A DNA stretch of 64,000 nt from Arthrobacter pigmenti (GTDB lineage Bacteria > Actinomycetota > Actinomycetes > Actinomycetales > Micrococcaceae), in contig NZ_JAATJL010000001.1 of assembly GCF_011927905.1 (NCBI RefSeq), forward strand, positions 2,914,001-2,978,000, read 5' to 3'. Both the position numbers and the translations under genes were made by a program. The notes beneath the pieces were generated by a model. That model searched no databases. It was not told the DNA's origin and saw only the letters and a program-made list of their open reading frames with translations. Positions 1 to 9,663 of this stretch are shown here, piece by piece. Numbering within the stretch: position 1 is the stretch's first letter; every line of letters starts with the position of its first letter.

Positions 1-112
1 CGCTGAGCACCGGCTGGTCGCCGTAGGCGACGTCCAGGCCACGTACGGTGACGAGAGGGAGCGCCTGCCGGAGCTCCGCCGTCGTCGGCTGGGTTTGGGT
101 TGGGGTGCTCAT
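1..112 (-). CDS. ABC transporter ATP-binding protein, N-terminal part only (phosphonate-type importer)
   Basis: Only the first 37 codons are inside the window. They begin MSTPTQTQPTT and run into TVRGLDVAYGDQPVLS, the typical first strand and A-loop region of an ABC ATPase; the Walker A motif lies beyond the edge. The ATG follows the TAG stop of the upstream binding-protein gene with no gap, so the two are translationally linked. By context it should be the ATPase of the phosphonate/phosphite-type importer whose binding protein is next door. That role comes from the neighbour, since no diagnostic motif is visible. Confidence 0.75.
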   Translation of the reverse strand, partial: MSTPTQTQPTTAELRQALPLVTVRGLDVAYGDQPVLS

Positions 113-1021
113 CTAGCCCAGGTCCTCGAGCTGCACGCCGGCGACCTCTGCGATTTCGGCGAATCCCTTGAAGATGCTGGGGTCGGGGTCCATGACCTCC
201 TCGAGTCCCACGAAGCCTTCGCCGAGTGCGCCGAGCTCTTCCGCGTTTTCCTCGGAGAAGACCTTCGGGAGGGCTTCCTGGAGGAGTGCGCGGGTTTCGT
301 CGTCGAGCGTCTGGCGTGCGAGGACGCTGCCGGCCACGTCCATGGCGGGGCTTTCGCCCACGCCGCGCCACTCGCCATCGACGAAGGGGAACATGGGTGC
401 GCCCAGTTCAGTGAGCATGATGGCGGTGCAGGCGGCGTCAACCTGGCCCTGTTCGAGCGCGGCGAAGCTGCCGGCGTGGCCGCCGGCGAAAATGGCCTCG
501 TAGTCGGTGCCCTGCTCGAGACCGGCCTCGTGGAGCATATAAACGGGCATGAAGTAGCCGGAGCTGGAGGCCTGGTCCGCGAAGGCGACGGTCTTGCCAC
601 GGAGGTCTTCGAGTGTTTTCACCGGGGAGTCGTTGAGGACAACGCAGGTGGAGACGGGTTCGTCATCGCCGGCCCAGGCCATGAGGGAGTCGACCTCGCC
701 GGTGTTGACGGCGAGCGCGGAGGGAAAGCCGCTCATGATGCCGATGTCCACGTGGTCGGCGCGGATGGCTTCGACGACGCTGAGGTAGTCGGGCACGTCG
801 GTGACCTCGACGGGGCGGCCGGTTTCCTTCTCTACGAGGTCGGCGAAGGCGTCGATGGGGTTGGCCTTGGTGGGGTCATCGCCGAGGGGGATGGTGGCGA
901 TAGTGATGGGTTGTTCTTGTGTCGTCGCTTCTTGGGAGGCTTCTTGTGAGGTGGCGGCCTGGCAGCCGGTGAGCGCGAGGACGGTGAGAATGCCTAAAGC
1001 AGGAACGGTGCTGTAGCGCAT
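113..1021 (-). CDS. PhnD-like phosphate/phosphite/phosphonate ABC transporter substrate-binding lipoprotein
   Basis: The 302-residue product is an extracytoplasmic solute-binding protein. It starts MRYSTVPALG and has a lipobox ending LALTGC near residue 19, so it should be a membrane-anchored lipoprotein. The segments IATIPLGDDPTKANP, YLSVVEAIRADHVDIGIMSGFPSALA and KTLEDLRGKTVAFADQASSSGYFMP match the PhnD family. A longer reading frame extends upstream, but the ATG at 1021 is preceded by GAAAGG and begins the signal peptide, so it was chosen. The gene directly precedes an ABC ATPase gene. The exact ligand (phosphonate, phosphite or another small anion) cannot be read from sequence. Confidence 0.85.
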   Translation of the reverse strand: MRYSTVPALGILTVLALTGCQAATSQEASQEATTQEQPITIATIPLGDDPTKANPIDAFADLVEKETGRPVEVTDVPDYLSVVEAIRADHVDIGIMSGFPSALAVNTGEVDSLMAWAGDDEPVSTCVVLNDSPVKTLEDLRGKTVAFADQASSSGYFMPVYMLHEAGLEQGTDYEAIFAGGHAGSFAALEQGQVDAACTAIMLTELGAPMFPFVDGEWRGVGESPAMDVAGSVLARQTLDDETRALLQEALPKVFSEENAEELGALGEGFVGLEEVMDPDPSIFKGFAEIAEVAGVQLEDLG

Positions 1022-1327
1022 GGTGGACCTTTCACGGGGGACGTTTCGAATATCGAGAACGTCTGTATTCAATCCGAGGGAGGTGACCGGGAATTACGAG
1101 AACGGTGTACTTGTAATGAAACGCGGGATGAACAATGTGGCAGTAGTGTGGGTCGCCTGCGCCTATCGACGGGTCGGACGTTTCACCAGCACGGCAGCAA
1201 TCGACCAAGTGGGAGTGTACGACCATCTCGACCAGTCTTCGCCTGCAGCGTGGGCTCTCACCAGCTGTCTGATCGCGCGACGGTGGCGGTCCGGGTTAGC
1301 ACCGGACCACCACCGTCACCAGTGGTG
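1022..1327. other. Intergenic region without a convincing gene
   Basis: About 300 bases separate the phosphonate-type operon from the 3' end of the peptide-binding-protein gene. It must hold the promoter of the PhnD-like gene, but I could not pick out a convincing -35/-10 pair. The short open frames on both strands lack a ribosome site and resemble nothing. The only clear element is the hairpin at 1281-1315. Confidence 0.6.
1281..1315 (-). terminator. Hairpin terminator of the peptide ABC/flavoprotein operon
   Basis: CGGTGGCGGTCCGG (1281-1294) and CCGGACCACCACCG (1302-1315) form a 14-bp stem with one mismatch around a 7-nt loop. It begins 13 bases after the stop of the family-5 binding protein on the minus strand. 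There is no U tract, which is common for actinobacterial terminators. Confidence 0.7.
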
Positions 1328-2932
1328 CTAGCCGGTCTTGGTTACGTTCGAGTAGTCAATGAACGTACTCGGTGCTTCCACGATCCCATGCACGTTCGCA
1401 TTGAAGATGCGCGGCAGCCGATTCTGGTACATGAACAGCCAAGGAGCGTCTTCCGTGATGATCCCTCCGGCCTCGCGGTACAGTGCACCGCGCTCTTCAG
1501 CGTCGACCGTCTCGCGCGCCGCTTCGAAAATATCGCGCAGCTCATCGTTCACATACCATCCGCGATTTACACCATTCGGCGGCACTTGGTCGGGCCCAAA
1601 CATTCGCTCGAGCCAGAATGCACTATCCGCACCGGTGCTCCACCCGTTGAATGAACCACTAATATTCGGTTCATAACCGGGGCTCTCCAAAGCGACCATG
1701 GACGTGAACTCGACGTATTCGACATTCAGATTTACATCAACCGCTGCGAGGTCCTGCTGCACGAGCGACATGATGTCGGTTGCCGCGGCGAAGCCGGGCC
1801 CCGAGCTTGGAGAGAATATATCAATTTCCAGAGGAAGGGTTACGCCCGCTTCCTCAAGCAACTCCGCTGCTCTCTCAGGGTTGTACTCGTACGAAGGCTC
1901 GATTGATTCGTCCCACGCCGCGCTACCGACGGGAATTGCACCATATGACGGCCTCACCTGATCATTCAGCAAAGCTTCAATCGCCTCTCGGTTTACCGCG
2001 TAGTTGAGGGCCTGACGAACCTTGACGTCGTCGGTCGGTTCAGCTTCGGTGTTGAAGCGGATGAAGTACTGATTTGCGGGGTCAGGATACTGAATCACCA
2101 CGTTGTCATTGCCGCTCAACCGCGAGACTTGCTCGGGGCCGGCGAAGAGGATCACATCGATTTGCCCTGTCTCGAGCGAGGTCGCCATCGTTGTCTGATC
2201 CTGGATTGTCACAAAGACAATGCCGGCCAGACCGGGACGGCCATCCCAATACTCCTCATTGCGCGTGAATTCGAGTTGCTGCCCTTGCGATACCGTCTCG
2301 ATAGTGAATGGTCCCGTGCCCACTGGTGCCCTGCCGATGTTGTCCCCTTCCGCCTCGAGTGCGGTCGGGCTGATGATGGCCATACGCCGGTCTGTGAGCA
2401 ACCGTGGCAGTTCGGCGAAAGGAGATTCGAGCGACACCGTGACGGTGTTCTCCGCAGCCTCGACATCGGAGATATAGCGGGTTAGGAAGGTCATGTTTGC
2501 TGCCGCAACGTCGGAATAGAGCGGCGACTCTTCGTCGAGGAGGCGAGCGAAGTTGGCGAGCACAGCTTCGGCCGTGAGCTCTGTCCCGTCGTGGAAGGTA
2601 ACTCCCTCGCGAATTGTGAATGTGTAAGAGAGCCCGTCTTCTGACACGTCCCACTCCGATGCAAGCCCTGGAATGACTTCGGCCGCTGACTTTGTTTCTG
2701 TTTGGAGGTCCTCTTTGAGGAGGGTCTCGTACACCGCGTCTGTCACACGGAGCCCAACCGTTCCGTTGATGGTGTGGGGGTCGAGTGACGGTATCTCGCT
2801 TTCCGATCCTATGATCAGGACGGCTTCGTCGTCGGCCGCCTGCTCCTCTGGAGCTGCCGTGCATCCGGCGAGTGCGAGGACTACAGCCGTCGCTAACGCC
2901 GCAACTTTGATGGGTGTTCGTTTGGAAAGCAT
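1328..2932 (-). CDS. ABC transporter substrate-binding lipoprotein, family 5 (peptide/nickel type)
   Basis: The 534-residue product has a signal peptide and lipobox (VLALAGC, about residue 24). It has the SBP_bac_5 pattern: SEIPSLDPHTINGTVGLRVTDAVYETLL, then the signature YTFTIREGVTFHDGTELTAEAV, then GRAPVGTGPFTIE and VRQALNYAVNREAI. These proteins deliver oligopeptides or other large solutes to Dpp/Opp-type permeases. The gene is the last of the minus-strand series that also encodes the permeases (7782-9612) and the fused ATPases (4456-6177), so it should be their binding protein. It is separated from the upstream MFS gene by 113 bases and followed by a terminator hairpin. The true ligand is unknown; the enzymes nearby do not suggest simple peptide feeding. 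Confidence 0.9.
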   Translation of the reverse strand: MLSKRTPIKVAALATAVVLALAGCTAAPEEQAADDEAVLIIGSESEIPSLDPHTINGTVGLRVTDAVYETLLKEDLQTETKSAAEVIPGLASEWDVSEDGLSYTFTIREGVTFHDGTELTAEAVLANFARLLDEESPLYSDVAAANMTFLTRYISDVEAAENTVTVSLESPFAELPRLLTDRRMAIISPTALEAEGDNIGRAPVGTGPFTIETVSQGQQLEFTRNEEYWDGRPGLAGIVFVTIQDQTTMATSLETGQIDVILFAGPEQVSRLSGNDNVVIQYPDPANQYFIRFNTEAEPTDDVKVRQALNYAVNREAIEALLNDQVRPSYGAIPVGSAAWDESIEPSYEYNPERAAELLEEAGVTLPLEIDIFSPSSGPGFAAATDIMSLVQQDLAAVDVNLNVEYVEFTSMVALESPGYEPNISGSFNGWSTGADSAFWLERMFGPDQVPPNGVNRGWYVNDELRDIFEAARETVDAEERGALYREAGGIITEDAPWLFMYQNRLPRIFNANVHGIVEAPSTFIDYSNVTKTG

Positions 2933-3045
2933 TTTTCATTACCTCTTTGTAGTGATTTGCTGGTGCTGGCTGTAGTCTTTTGCGCTGCGAACCACCCGCA
3001 TCTCAGGTCAGTGGCGGTTCGTGTGAACCCTCCGCAGCGTTGCTC

Positions 3046-4452
3046 TCAGGCACTTCCTGACGTCGGAACCTCCTCTGCGCGGGGAAGTCGCGAACCGGTT
3101 GATCGGCTTCTTACTGATATCGCGTTGGCGATGGCAAGGACGAGTGAGCAGGCAAGCATGGCAATTGCAATGGTCTGGATTGCTGCCGTATCGACCCCCG
3201 AGGTGAAGGCGACCGCCAATAGACCGGTTGATAGCACGCCACCGAGGCTGCGGGAAGACTGATAAAGGCCTGATGCAACACCGAGCATTGATGGGTCGGT
3301 GCTCTCGTACATCTGCGATTGCAGGCCGAGGTTCGTGCCGGCGTAGGAGATCCCGAACAGCGCGCAAGCCACAAGAATCACCCAGAGCGGGGCGGTGTTC
3401 GTGAACAACAGCAGGATGCCGGCTGCGCTGGCCGCGAGAAGAGTGCTACCCAGCACCAGCGCCCGCGACCCGATGCGTGCAATCCACAGTCCGAAGAGGG
3501 CAGACATGATGCCGCCCAAGGAAGCCAGCGGCAGCATCACCAAGCCGACCTGTGCCGGCGTCAGGCTCTTCACTATCTCAAGCCACTGTGGGATCCCGAA
3601 CAGGGCGCCGTAGAAGAGCAGGTTGAATCCGATAAAGCGTGCGTAGACCGACAGCAGCGTCTTGTTTCCGCGAAGCATCACGACGTTGAGGAAGGGCTGG
3701 GGCGTGCGCTTCTCCCAGACGAGGAAGATCACGAAGAGCGCAACCGACGCAGAGGCGAGCGCCACAGTGAGCAGTCCGAGGGGCGGCATCAGGCATAGGA
3801 GCAGCAACACAGTCGCCCCCGCGAACAGAGCGATCCCCAGGAGATCAGAACCGACCACCAAGGCACGGAATGTCACACGTTCATGATCCTCATCGCGGGG
3901 GACGATCTTCATGATCCCCAGCGCCGCGAAGAGGGCGAGCGGAATGTTCACCCAGAACAGGGCCTCCCAGCCTACAGCCCAGACCGCAAAGCCACCGAGT
4001 ACCGGGCCAACGGCCGCACCCGTGAAGTTCGCCGTGGCAATTCCGCTGAGCGCTCGCTGTACGTCAGAGCCGTGCGAAGCCCCAAACTGTCGGATCATCG
4101 ATACCGCCGCAGGGTATGCAGCAGATGCGCCCACCGCTTGGATAACCCGGCAGGCGACCAGCATGAGCACGTTGGCAGAAAGTGGTCCGAGCACACCGCT
4201 GATGACGACAACTCCCATCCCGAGCAGGAAGACTCTTCGAGCTCCGAACCGGTCGGCCATCCGGCCGAGAACCGGCTGTGCCACCGCTGAGGTGAGGTAG
4301 AACGCTGAAGCAAGCCAAGACACCGCAACCGCCGTGGAATCGAAATCGACCATGAACGACACCAGGGCGACCGCGATCATGGACGAATTCAGAGCGCTCA
4401 ACACCGTTCCTGAAGCCATCGGCAGGAGCACACTCCATGGAAGTTTCTTCAC
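3046..4452 (-). CDS. MFS transporter, DHA2-like drug/metabolite exporter family
   Basis: The 468-residue protein is almost entirely hydrophobic. It carries MFS motif A (GRMADRFGARRVFLLG, about residues 63-78) and a motif-C-like GAAVGPVLGGFAV near residue 150, typical of proton-antiport exporters. It would sit in the cytoplasmic membrane with 12-14 helices. Its start lies three bases after the stop of the fused ABC ATPase gene, so it belongs to the same transcript. An exporter inside an importer operon suggests removal of a toxic intermediate or analogue, but that is inference. DHA2-type assignment is from overall layout only. Confidence 0.85.
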   Translation of the reverse strand: MKKLPWSVLLPMASGTVLSALNSSMIAVALVSFMVDFDSTAVAVSWLASAFYLTSAVAQPVLGRMADRFGARRVFLLGMGVVVISGVLGPLSANVLMLVACRVIQAVGASAAYPAAVSMIRQFGASHGSDVQRALSGIATANFTGAAVGPVLGGFAVWAVGWEALFWVNIPLALFAALGIMKIVPRDEDHERVTFRALVVGSDLLGIALFAGATVLLLLCLMPPLGLLTVALASASVALFVIFLVWEKRTPQPFLNVVMLRGNKTLLSVYARFIGFNLLFYGALFGIPQWLEIVKSLTPAQVGLVMLPLASLGGIMSALFGLWIARIGSRALVLGSTLLAASAAGILLLFTNTAPLWVILVACALFGISYAGTNLGLQSQMYESTDPSMLGVASGLYQSSRSLGGVLSTGLLAVAFTSGVDTAAIQTIAIAMLACSLVLAIANAISVRSRSTGSRLPRAEEVPTSGSA

Positions 4453-4455
4453 GTC

Positions 4456-6177
4456 TCAAACCACCGAGATGCCCAGCTCATTGCCCGGTATCGAGGCGAG
4501 CAGGGCCTTGGTATACGGGTGTTGCGGGTTCTTGAAGAGCTCCTCCGAGGGCGCCGCCTCCACGATCTCGCCGTCCTTCATGACACATACATAGTCCGAG
4601 ATCAATCGAACGACTGCGAGGTCGTGCGAGATGAACAGGTAGCTCAACCCGCGTTCGCGCTGAAGGCGGCCAAGCAGCGCAAGAACCTGTGCCTGCACGA
4701 TGACGTCGAGGGCGGAGACTGGCTCGTCGCACACGAGGAGTTCGGGATTGAGGGCGAGGGCGCGCGCAATGGCCACGCGCTGCCTCTGTCCACCGGAAAG
4801 CTGGCCTGGCCTGCGGTCGATGAGGTGAGCAGGCAGAGCCACCTGCTCGAGCAGCTCAAGCACGCGTTCACGGCGTTCCCGCTTACTTCCGCGCCGGTAG
4901 AAAGCTAGCGGCTCGCCTACTATCGAACCGATCGTGTACATCGGGTTCAATGAGGAGTATGGATCCTGGAAGATGGGTTGAACGCGCTGCCGGAACTCCG
5001 CCAGCTGCTTCTTTGTCATGGTTGCCAGGTTTGTGTGGTCGAAAGCAATCTGACCGGAGGTTGGTTCGATCAGCTTGAGCATGATGCGGGACGTCGTGGT
5101 CTTTCCCGAGCCGGATTCACCGACAATCGCAACAGTCTTTCCGCGCGGGATGGTGAACGACACATCGACATTTGCAGTGACGTCCGCTCTCCGACCCCGC
5201 ATCTTGTACCTCTTGGAAAGGCTTGAGGCGATGACCAGTGGGCCCGCCGCATCGTCGGCGGCTTCACGTTCGACGTCTGGGGACTCGGAGCGGAGCCTGG
5301 CCACTGCAATACTCGGAGCGGCGGCTAATAGCGCTCGGGTGTACTCCTGCTGCGGATTGCCGAGGATCGTTTCGGTTGCTCCCGCTTCCACGATCTTTCC
5401 GTCCTTCATGACGATGATCTTCTGCGAGCGCTCGGCGGCCAAGGCGATGTCATGCGTGATCATGAGTACGGCTGTCCCAGTGTCCCGGGTAACAACCTCG
5501 AGTTGATCAAGGATCGTACGCTGCACCGTGACGTCGAGCGCACTCGTGGGTTCATCGGCGATGAGAAGCAGCGGACGACACACCAGTGCCAATGCGATCA
5601 GTGCACGCTGGCGCAGGCCACCCGAGAGCTCGTGCGGATACTGCTGCGCGCGCATCTCCGGGTTCGGGATTCCAGCGGCGGTCAGAGCCTCGATCGCCTG
5701 AGCCTGTGTGTCTCTGCCGGCCGGCTTCCTGTGCGCATTGATTGTCTCGATCAGCTGTTCGCCGATCTTCATGAGCGGGTTCAAGTTCGACATGGGGTCT
5801 TGTGGAACTAAGCCGATTTGGCTGCCGCGCATCAAACGCAACTGCGGTTCCGGGAGTGACGTAAGGTCCTTTCCGTCGAAACGAACGGTCCCGCCGGTAA
5901 TTCGACCATTGCGCGCGAGTAGGCGGATGACCGCCATCGCCGTGGTCGACTTGCCTGAGCCGGACTCCCCGACTATGGCAACCGTCTCTCCGGGATTAAC
6001 GCTGAAAGAGACGCCCTTAACTGCGGACGTTGGCCCAGCACCGCCATCGAAGATGACGACCAGGTTATCGACCTCAAGCAGGGGCGCTGGCCCTTGGTTC
6101 TCGCGCATGTTCGACTCCTCGCTCAGTTCTTCGCTCTGCGGGCCCCCAAGAGGGCTCGCATGGGTACTAGTCGACAT
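4456..6177 (-). CDS. Fused dipeptide/oligopeptide-type ABC ATPase (two nucleotide-binding domains, DppD-DppF-like)
   Basis: The 573-residue protein contains two complete ABC ATPase domains. The first has Walker [12 protein letters not shown]-loop QDPMSNLNP, signature LSGGLRQR and Walker [14 protein letters not shown]. The second has [27 protein letters not shown] and [12 protein letters not shown]. It energises the two permeases encoded upstream. A TTG-initiated extension to 6189 exists, but the sequence GGAG lies six bases before the ATG at 6177, so that start is preferred. The start overlaps the 3' end of the flavoprotein gene by 11 bases. The fused arrangement is common for actinobacterial peptide/nickel-type importers. 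Confidence 0.92.
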   Translation of the reverse strand: MSTSTHASPLGGPQSEELSEESNMRENQGPAPLLEVDNLVVIFDGGAGPTSAVKGVSFSVNPGETVAIVGESGSGKSTTAMAVIRLLARNGRITGGTVRFDGKDLTSLPEPQLRLMRGSQIGLVPQDPMSNLNPLMKIGEQLIETINAHRKPAGRDTQAQAIEALTAAGIPNPEMRAQQYPHELSGGLRQRALIALALVCRPLLLIADEPTSALDVTVQRTILDQLEVVTRDTGTAVLMITHDIALAAERSQKIIVMKDGKIVEAGATETILGNPQQEYTRALLAAAPSIAVARLRSESPDVEREAADDAAGPLVIASSLSKRYKMRGRRADVTANVDVSFTIPRGKTVAIVGESGSGKTTTSRIMLKLIEPTSGQIAFDHTNLATMTKKQLAEFRQRVQPIFQDPYSSLNPMYTIGSIVGEPLAFYRRGSKRERRERVLELLEQVALPAHLIDRRPGQLSGGQRQRVAIARALALNPELLVCDEPVSALDVIVQAQVLALLGRLQRERGLSYLFISHDLAVVRLISDYVCVMKDGEIVEAAPSEELFKNPQHPYTKALLASIPGNELGISVV

Positions 6178-7774
6178 CGTCGGCTCCAACTCGCAGTGGG
6201 CGAGCGCTCACCTTGTCTGCGAGCACTGCGTGGCTGGCCCCAAAACCTGGGACTCCCGTGAAGTAGCCGCCCGGCCAGGAGCCGGCACAGCCTAGATACA
6301 GACCCCGCAGCCATGTGCGATAGTCATGTAGTCCGCGATTCGGCCGGTTACCAAACAGGCTCTCCAAGGTCATGTCGCCATGCGTGATATTCGCCTTGGG
6401 AAGACGAGTGATCGACTCCACCTCCACCGGGCTCATGAATCGGTGATCAATGATGTAATCGCGAATCCTTGGCATGAGAGTACTCACCTGGTCGATGCAT
6501 ACCTGCCCGAAAGTCTCGGTGCGAGACTCATCCCACTCCCCCTCGGCGAGTTCATAAGGCGCGTGCCACGCATTGATGCTGAGTAGGCCTCGTCCCTTCG
6601 GCGCCAGGTGCGGGGACGTTTCTGAAAGTAGCAGCCCCCAGATTATGGGGCTGCTGGTGGGCCGCCCGGCCAGTCCGTCGCTGATGCTCTGCTCGATGTA
6701 CTCGAACGAAGGCGCAATGCGGAATTGTGCAGCACAAGCCTGCGCTGTGGAGAGTCCATCAGGTAAGTCGGCATACTCCGGTTGGCCGTCGAGGGCTAAC
6801 ACGATTTTGAATGCCGAACCCGAATCTGCCTCTTCGGACAGCAGATCTGATGTTGGTGTTGGATCATCCACCAGCAGACTGCCGGTGAGTTGCGGATCGA
6901 TGGCCGAGATGACGACAGGGGCGATGTACTCGTCACCGGACTCCGTTACTACACCGCTCACACGATCTCCGTCGTGCAGGATGCGCGTGACAGGTGCAGA
7001 GCAGATAATCTCACCACCATGGGCGCGTAGACCGGCTGCTATGGCATCAACGATCGCGCCGATACCTCCGACGGGGAGTCCCGACGAACCACGAAGGGGG
7101 GATGCCGTTACTTCGAAGTCGCTACCGCTCGCCATCGAAATGGGGCGAAGCATGAGACCGACGGCGCTGCCAGATTGGGTGGGTGGCAGCATGTTTCCGT
7201 TCAGGGCGATCATACCCAGCAGCGCTTTCGCCTCCGTCGACTTAAGTGATTCGTCTAGTAAGTCGGCGAGGCTTCCGTGGAAGACACGCTGATAAAGCGA
7301 GGCATGTCCTGAATTCGCCATGCGTTCATCGAGCGCCTCAATCGTCGGAGAAGGTGAGAAGAGCGAGACGCCGAGTTGGCGGCCGAGTTCCTCCAGGCTG
7401 GCAAGCAACTCCTGATAGCGATCCGCCTCACCCGGGACGAAACGGTTCAGTTGGTCGTGCACGAGACGGCGGTCGCGGTAGCCGATGAATGGGTTGGACG
7501 GAAAAGCGTGAACGAGCGTCGGATCGGGGCGGATGAACTCGAGACCGTACTTGTGGAGTTCCAGATCAGTAAGCACACGCCGCTCGAACGAGCCTGGCGA
7601 GTTCGCGAACGATGTGCGGTATCCCGGTAGGAACTCGAAGGCACCAGCCGGCCCTCCCACGATGTCACGCGCCTCAAGCACAAGCACGCTTTCGCCAGCA
7701 CGAGCAAGATAGCTTGCGGCGACAAGACCATTGTGGCCGCCGCCTACAACGATGGCGTCATAGCGCTGTGTCAT
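6167..7774 (-). CDS. FAD-dependent oxidoreductase, phytoene-desaturase-like family
   Basis: The 535-residue protein starts with an ADP-binding fold, DAIVVGGGHNGLVAASYLARAG, followed by VLVLEARDIVGGPA. It ends with the family's C-terminal FAD segment, LYLGCAGSWPGGYFTGVPGFGASHAV. Such proteins (carotenoid desaturases, retinol saturase relatives and many uncharacterised amine or polyene oxidases) remove or add hydrogen across C-C or C-N bonds. No carotenoid genes are nearby, and the gene is embedded between permease and ATPase genes of a peptide-type importer. It therefore probably acts on the imported substrate. The start is eight bases after the permease stop. The precise reaction is unknown. 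Confidence 0.85.
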   Translation of the reverse strand: MTQRYDAIVVGGGHNGLVAASYLARAGESVLVLEARDIVGGPAGAFEFLPGYRTSFANSPGSFERRVLTDLELHKYGLEFIRPDPTLVHAFPSNPFIGYRDRRLVHDQLNRFVPGEADRYQELLASLEELGRQLGVSLFSPSPTIEALDERMANSGHASLYQRVFHGSLADLLDESLKSTEAKALLGMIALNGNMLPPTQSGSAVGLMLRPISMASGSDFEVTASPLRGSSGLPVGGIGAIVDAIAAGLRAHGGEIICSAPVTRILHDGDRVSGVVTESGDEYIAPVVISAIDPQLTGSLLVDDPTPTSDLLSEEADSGSAFKIVLALDGQPEYADLPDGLSTAQACAAQFRIAPSFEYIEQSISDGLAGRPTSSPIIWGLLLSETSPHLAPKGRGLLSINAWHAPYELAEGEWDESRTETFGQVCIDQVSTLMPRIRDYIIDHRFMSPVEVESITRLPKANITHGDMTLESLFGNRPNRGLHDYRTWLRGLYLGCAGSWPGGYFTGVPGFGASHAVLADKVSARPLRVGADDVD

Positions 7775-7781
7775 TCTGGAA

Positions 7782-8732
7782 CTATCCGATCTTGATCTTG
7801 GGGTTGAAGTAGGCGTAGAGCACGTCCACGATGAAGTTGATGATCACGAAGATGATGGCGATCAGCAGGATTCCTCCCTGCAGCAGTGCGGTGTCACGGC
7901 TGGTAATGGCTTGGGACATGGCCAGACCGATGCCGGGCCATGAGAACACAGTCTCGGTCAGTACTGCGCCGCTGAGCAGGAATCCTGCCTGAAGACCGAT
8001 CACCGTGATGACGGGTGGCATCGCGTTGCCCAGTGCGTGACCGTAGATGACTTTGCGCTCGGGGATCCCCCGCGAACGCGCAGTGCGCACGTAGTCACTA
8101 CCGAGTGTTTGCAGCATGGAGGCCCGTGTCATCCGCGTGATGATGGCCACCGACCATGCTGCAAGCGTGACTACGGGCAGTACGGCGTGATGGGCGATGT
8201 CGAGGAAACCACCGCCACCCACGATCGATTCCATGCCGCTGACGGGCGTCACTCTGAACGTCAGCCCGAAGATCAGGATAAGGATCATCCCCAGCCAGAA
8301 CGACGGCATGCTGGTGAGGAACAGCACGAGCACGGTAACACCGCGGTCCCGCCCGGAGTTCGGCTTGCGGGCCGCCCACGAACCCGCAGAGATTCCGACT
8401 ACCGCTGCAACAATGACGGCCGGTATAGCAATGATCACTGTGTTGCCAAGACGGCTAAGCAGCACTCCCAAGGCCGGCTCACCATAAGTGACCGATTGCC
8501 CGAAGTCCCCCTGCACGAGGTTACCGAGGTAGCCCAGGTACTGCAGTACGAGGTTCTCGTTGAGGCCCAATTCCTCGCGAAGCCGCTCGCGATCCTCCTG
8601 CGTAGCACTCCCACCGAGTTGGACGTCCACCGCATCGCCGGGGATGATCTGGCTCATGATGAACACCGCGAGAGTGACGCCGAAGAGCACCGGGATGAGT
8701 TGTAGGCCGCGTCTGCCCATGTACTTCAACAC
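7782..8732 (-). CDS. ABC transporter permease, DppB/OppB-like
   Basis: The 316-residue membrane protein has the DppB layout: RRGLQLIPVLFGVTLAVFIMSQIIPGDAV at the N terminus, then about five more helices. The inner-membrane-component motif is YVRTARSRGIPERKVIYGHALGNA (EAA loop), and the end is WPGIGLAMSQAITSRDTALLQG. A longer frame runs to 8843, but the GTG at 8732 follows AAGGA by seven bases and comes one base after the stop of the companion permease, so it is the likely start. It forms the membrane channel with the DppC-like protein. The order C-before-B is the reverse of the usual dpp/opp order. Confidence 0.9.
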   Translation of the reverse strand: MLKYMGRRGLQLIPVLFGVTLAVFIMSQIIPGDAVDVQLGGSATQEDRERLREELGLNENLVLQYLGYLGNLVQGDFGQSVTYGEPALGVLLSRLGNTVIIAIPAVIVAAVVGISAGSWAARKPNSGRDRGVTVLVLFLTSMPSFWLGMILILIFGLTFRVTPVSGMESIVGGGGFLDIAHHAVLPVVTLAAWSVAIITRMTRASMLQTLGSDYVRTARSRGIPERKVIYGHALGNAMPPVITVIGLQAGFLLSGAVLTETVFSWPGIGLAMSQAITSRDTALLQGGILLIAIIFVIINFIVDVLYAYFNPKIKIG

Positions 8733-8733
8733 G

Positions 8734-9612
8734 TCAGCTTCCTTTCTGCATGTTCGGGTCGAGACGGTCGCGCACTGCATCACCAATGAGGTTGAAACCG
8801 ATTGCGAGGATGACAATGGCCAGACCCGAAAGCGTTGCGACATGCGGTGCCGAGATCATGGCCCCTCGACCGCCTCCGAGCATTGACCCCCAGTCGGCCG
8901 TTGGCGGCTGGGCGCCGAGGCCGAGGAAGCTGAGCGAGGCCGCCAGAATCACGTTGTTACCGGTTTGCATGGCCGCGAGCACCGTGATGGGGCTCAGGAT
9001 GTTTGGTACGACGTGGCGAATCGCTATCCGCCAATGACCGATACCGAGGGTGAGGGCAGACTCGATGTATGGCTCCTCCTTCACGCTCAGCACAGTGCCT
9101 CGCAGAACGCGACCAAACTCCGGAACTGTAACGACCACCATCGCGATGAGCATCGACTGTGTGCCCGCACCGAGCGCAGCACTGATGCCGAGTGCCAGCA
9201 GGATCCCCGGAAACGAGAACATGACATCGAAGACGCGCATAATGAAGGAGTCCAAGAAGCCGCCGACGTAACCGGAAAGCAACCCGATGAGCCCGCCGAC
9301 GACCAAGGCGATCAAGGTCGGCACCACAGCCACAAACAAGGCGAACCGACCGCCGTGGATAAGACGGCTCAGCAAGTCACGACCCAATTCATCAGTACCC
9401 AACGGGTGGCAAGGGCTGAACATCGGCAGGAACTTATTGAACGGATCCGCAAAGGCCGGGTTATGCGGGGAGATAACGTCGGCGAAGATCGCACAAAGCA
9501 CGATCACGCCCACGATGATGAATCCGGCGGCGTGCGCCGACGAACCCATGCGTGGCAGGGACTTCATCCGCAACTGCCGAAACTTCGGCGCTGCTTGGTC
9601 CGCGAGTGGCAT
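8734..9612 (-). CDS. ABC transporter permease, DppC/OppC-like
   Basis: The 292-residue protein has a cytoplasmic N-terminal segment and then FIIVGVIVLCAIFADVISPHNP. The family motif GTDELGRDLLSRLIHGGRFALFVAV follows, and the coupling-loop EAA motif is YIESALTLGIGHWRIAIRHVVPN. It pairs with the DppB-like permease. An ATG at 9627 is also possible, but the one at 9612 (MPLADQAAPK) has GGGAAGGG at proper spacing. The gene follows the Asp/Glu-racemase-family gene by about 50 bases on the same strand, so importer and enzymes probably share a transcript. Confidence 0.9.
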   Translation of the reverse strand: MPLADQAAPKFRQLRMKSLPRMGSSAHAAGFIIVGVIVLCAIFADVISPHNPAFADPFNKFLPMFSPCHPLGTDELGRDLLSRLIHGGRFALFVAVVPTLIALVVGGLIGLLSGYVGGFLDSFIMRVFDVMFSFPGILLALGISAALGAGTQSMLIAMVVVTVPEFGRVLRGTVLSVKEEPYIESALTLGIGHWRIAIRHVVPNILSPITVLAAMQTGNNVILAASLSFLGLGAQPPTADWGSMLGGGRGAMISAPHVATLSGLAIVILAIGFNLIGDAVRDRLDPNMQKGS

Positions 9613-9663
9613 CGTCGCCCTTCCCATTACCTTGCTTTTATTGGCTTGCTATTGCATCCCCAG

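Noticed and set aside
95..949. Long plus-strand frame opposite the PhnD-like gene
   Set aside because: It is antisense to a clear lipoprotein gene with a signal peptide and family motifs. The product is low-complexity (rich in Gly, Glu, Asp), which is typical of the mirror frame of a high-GC gene.
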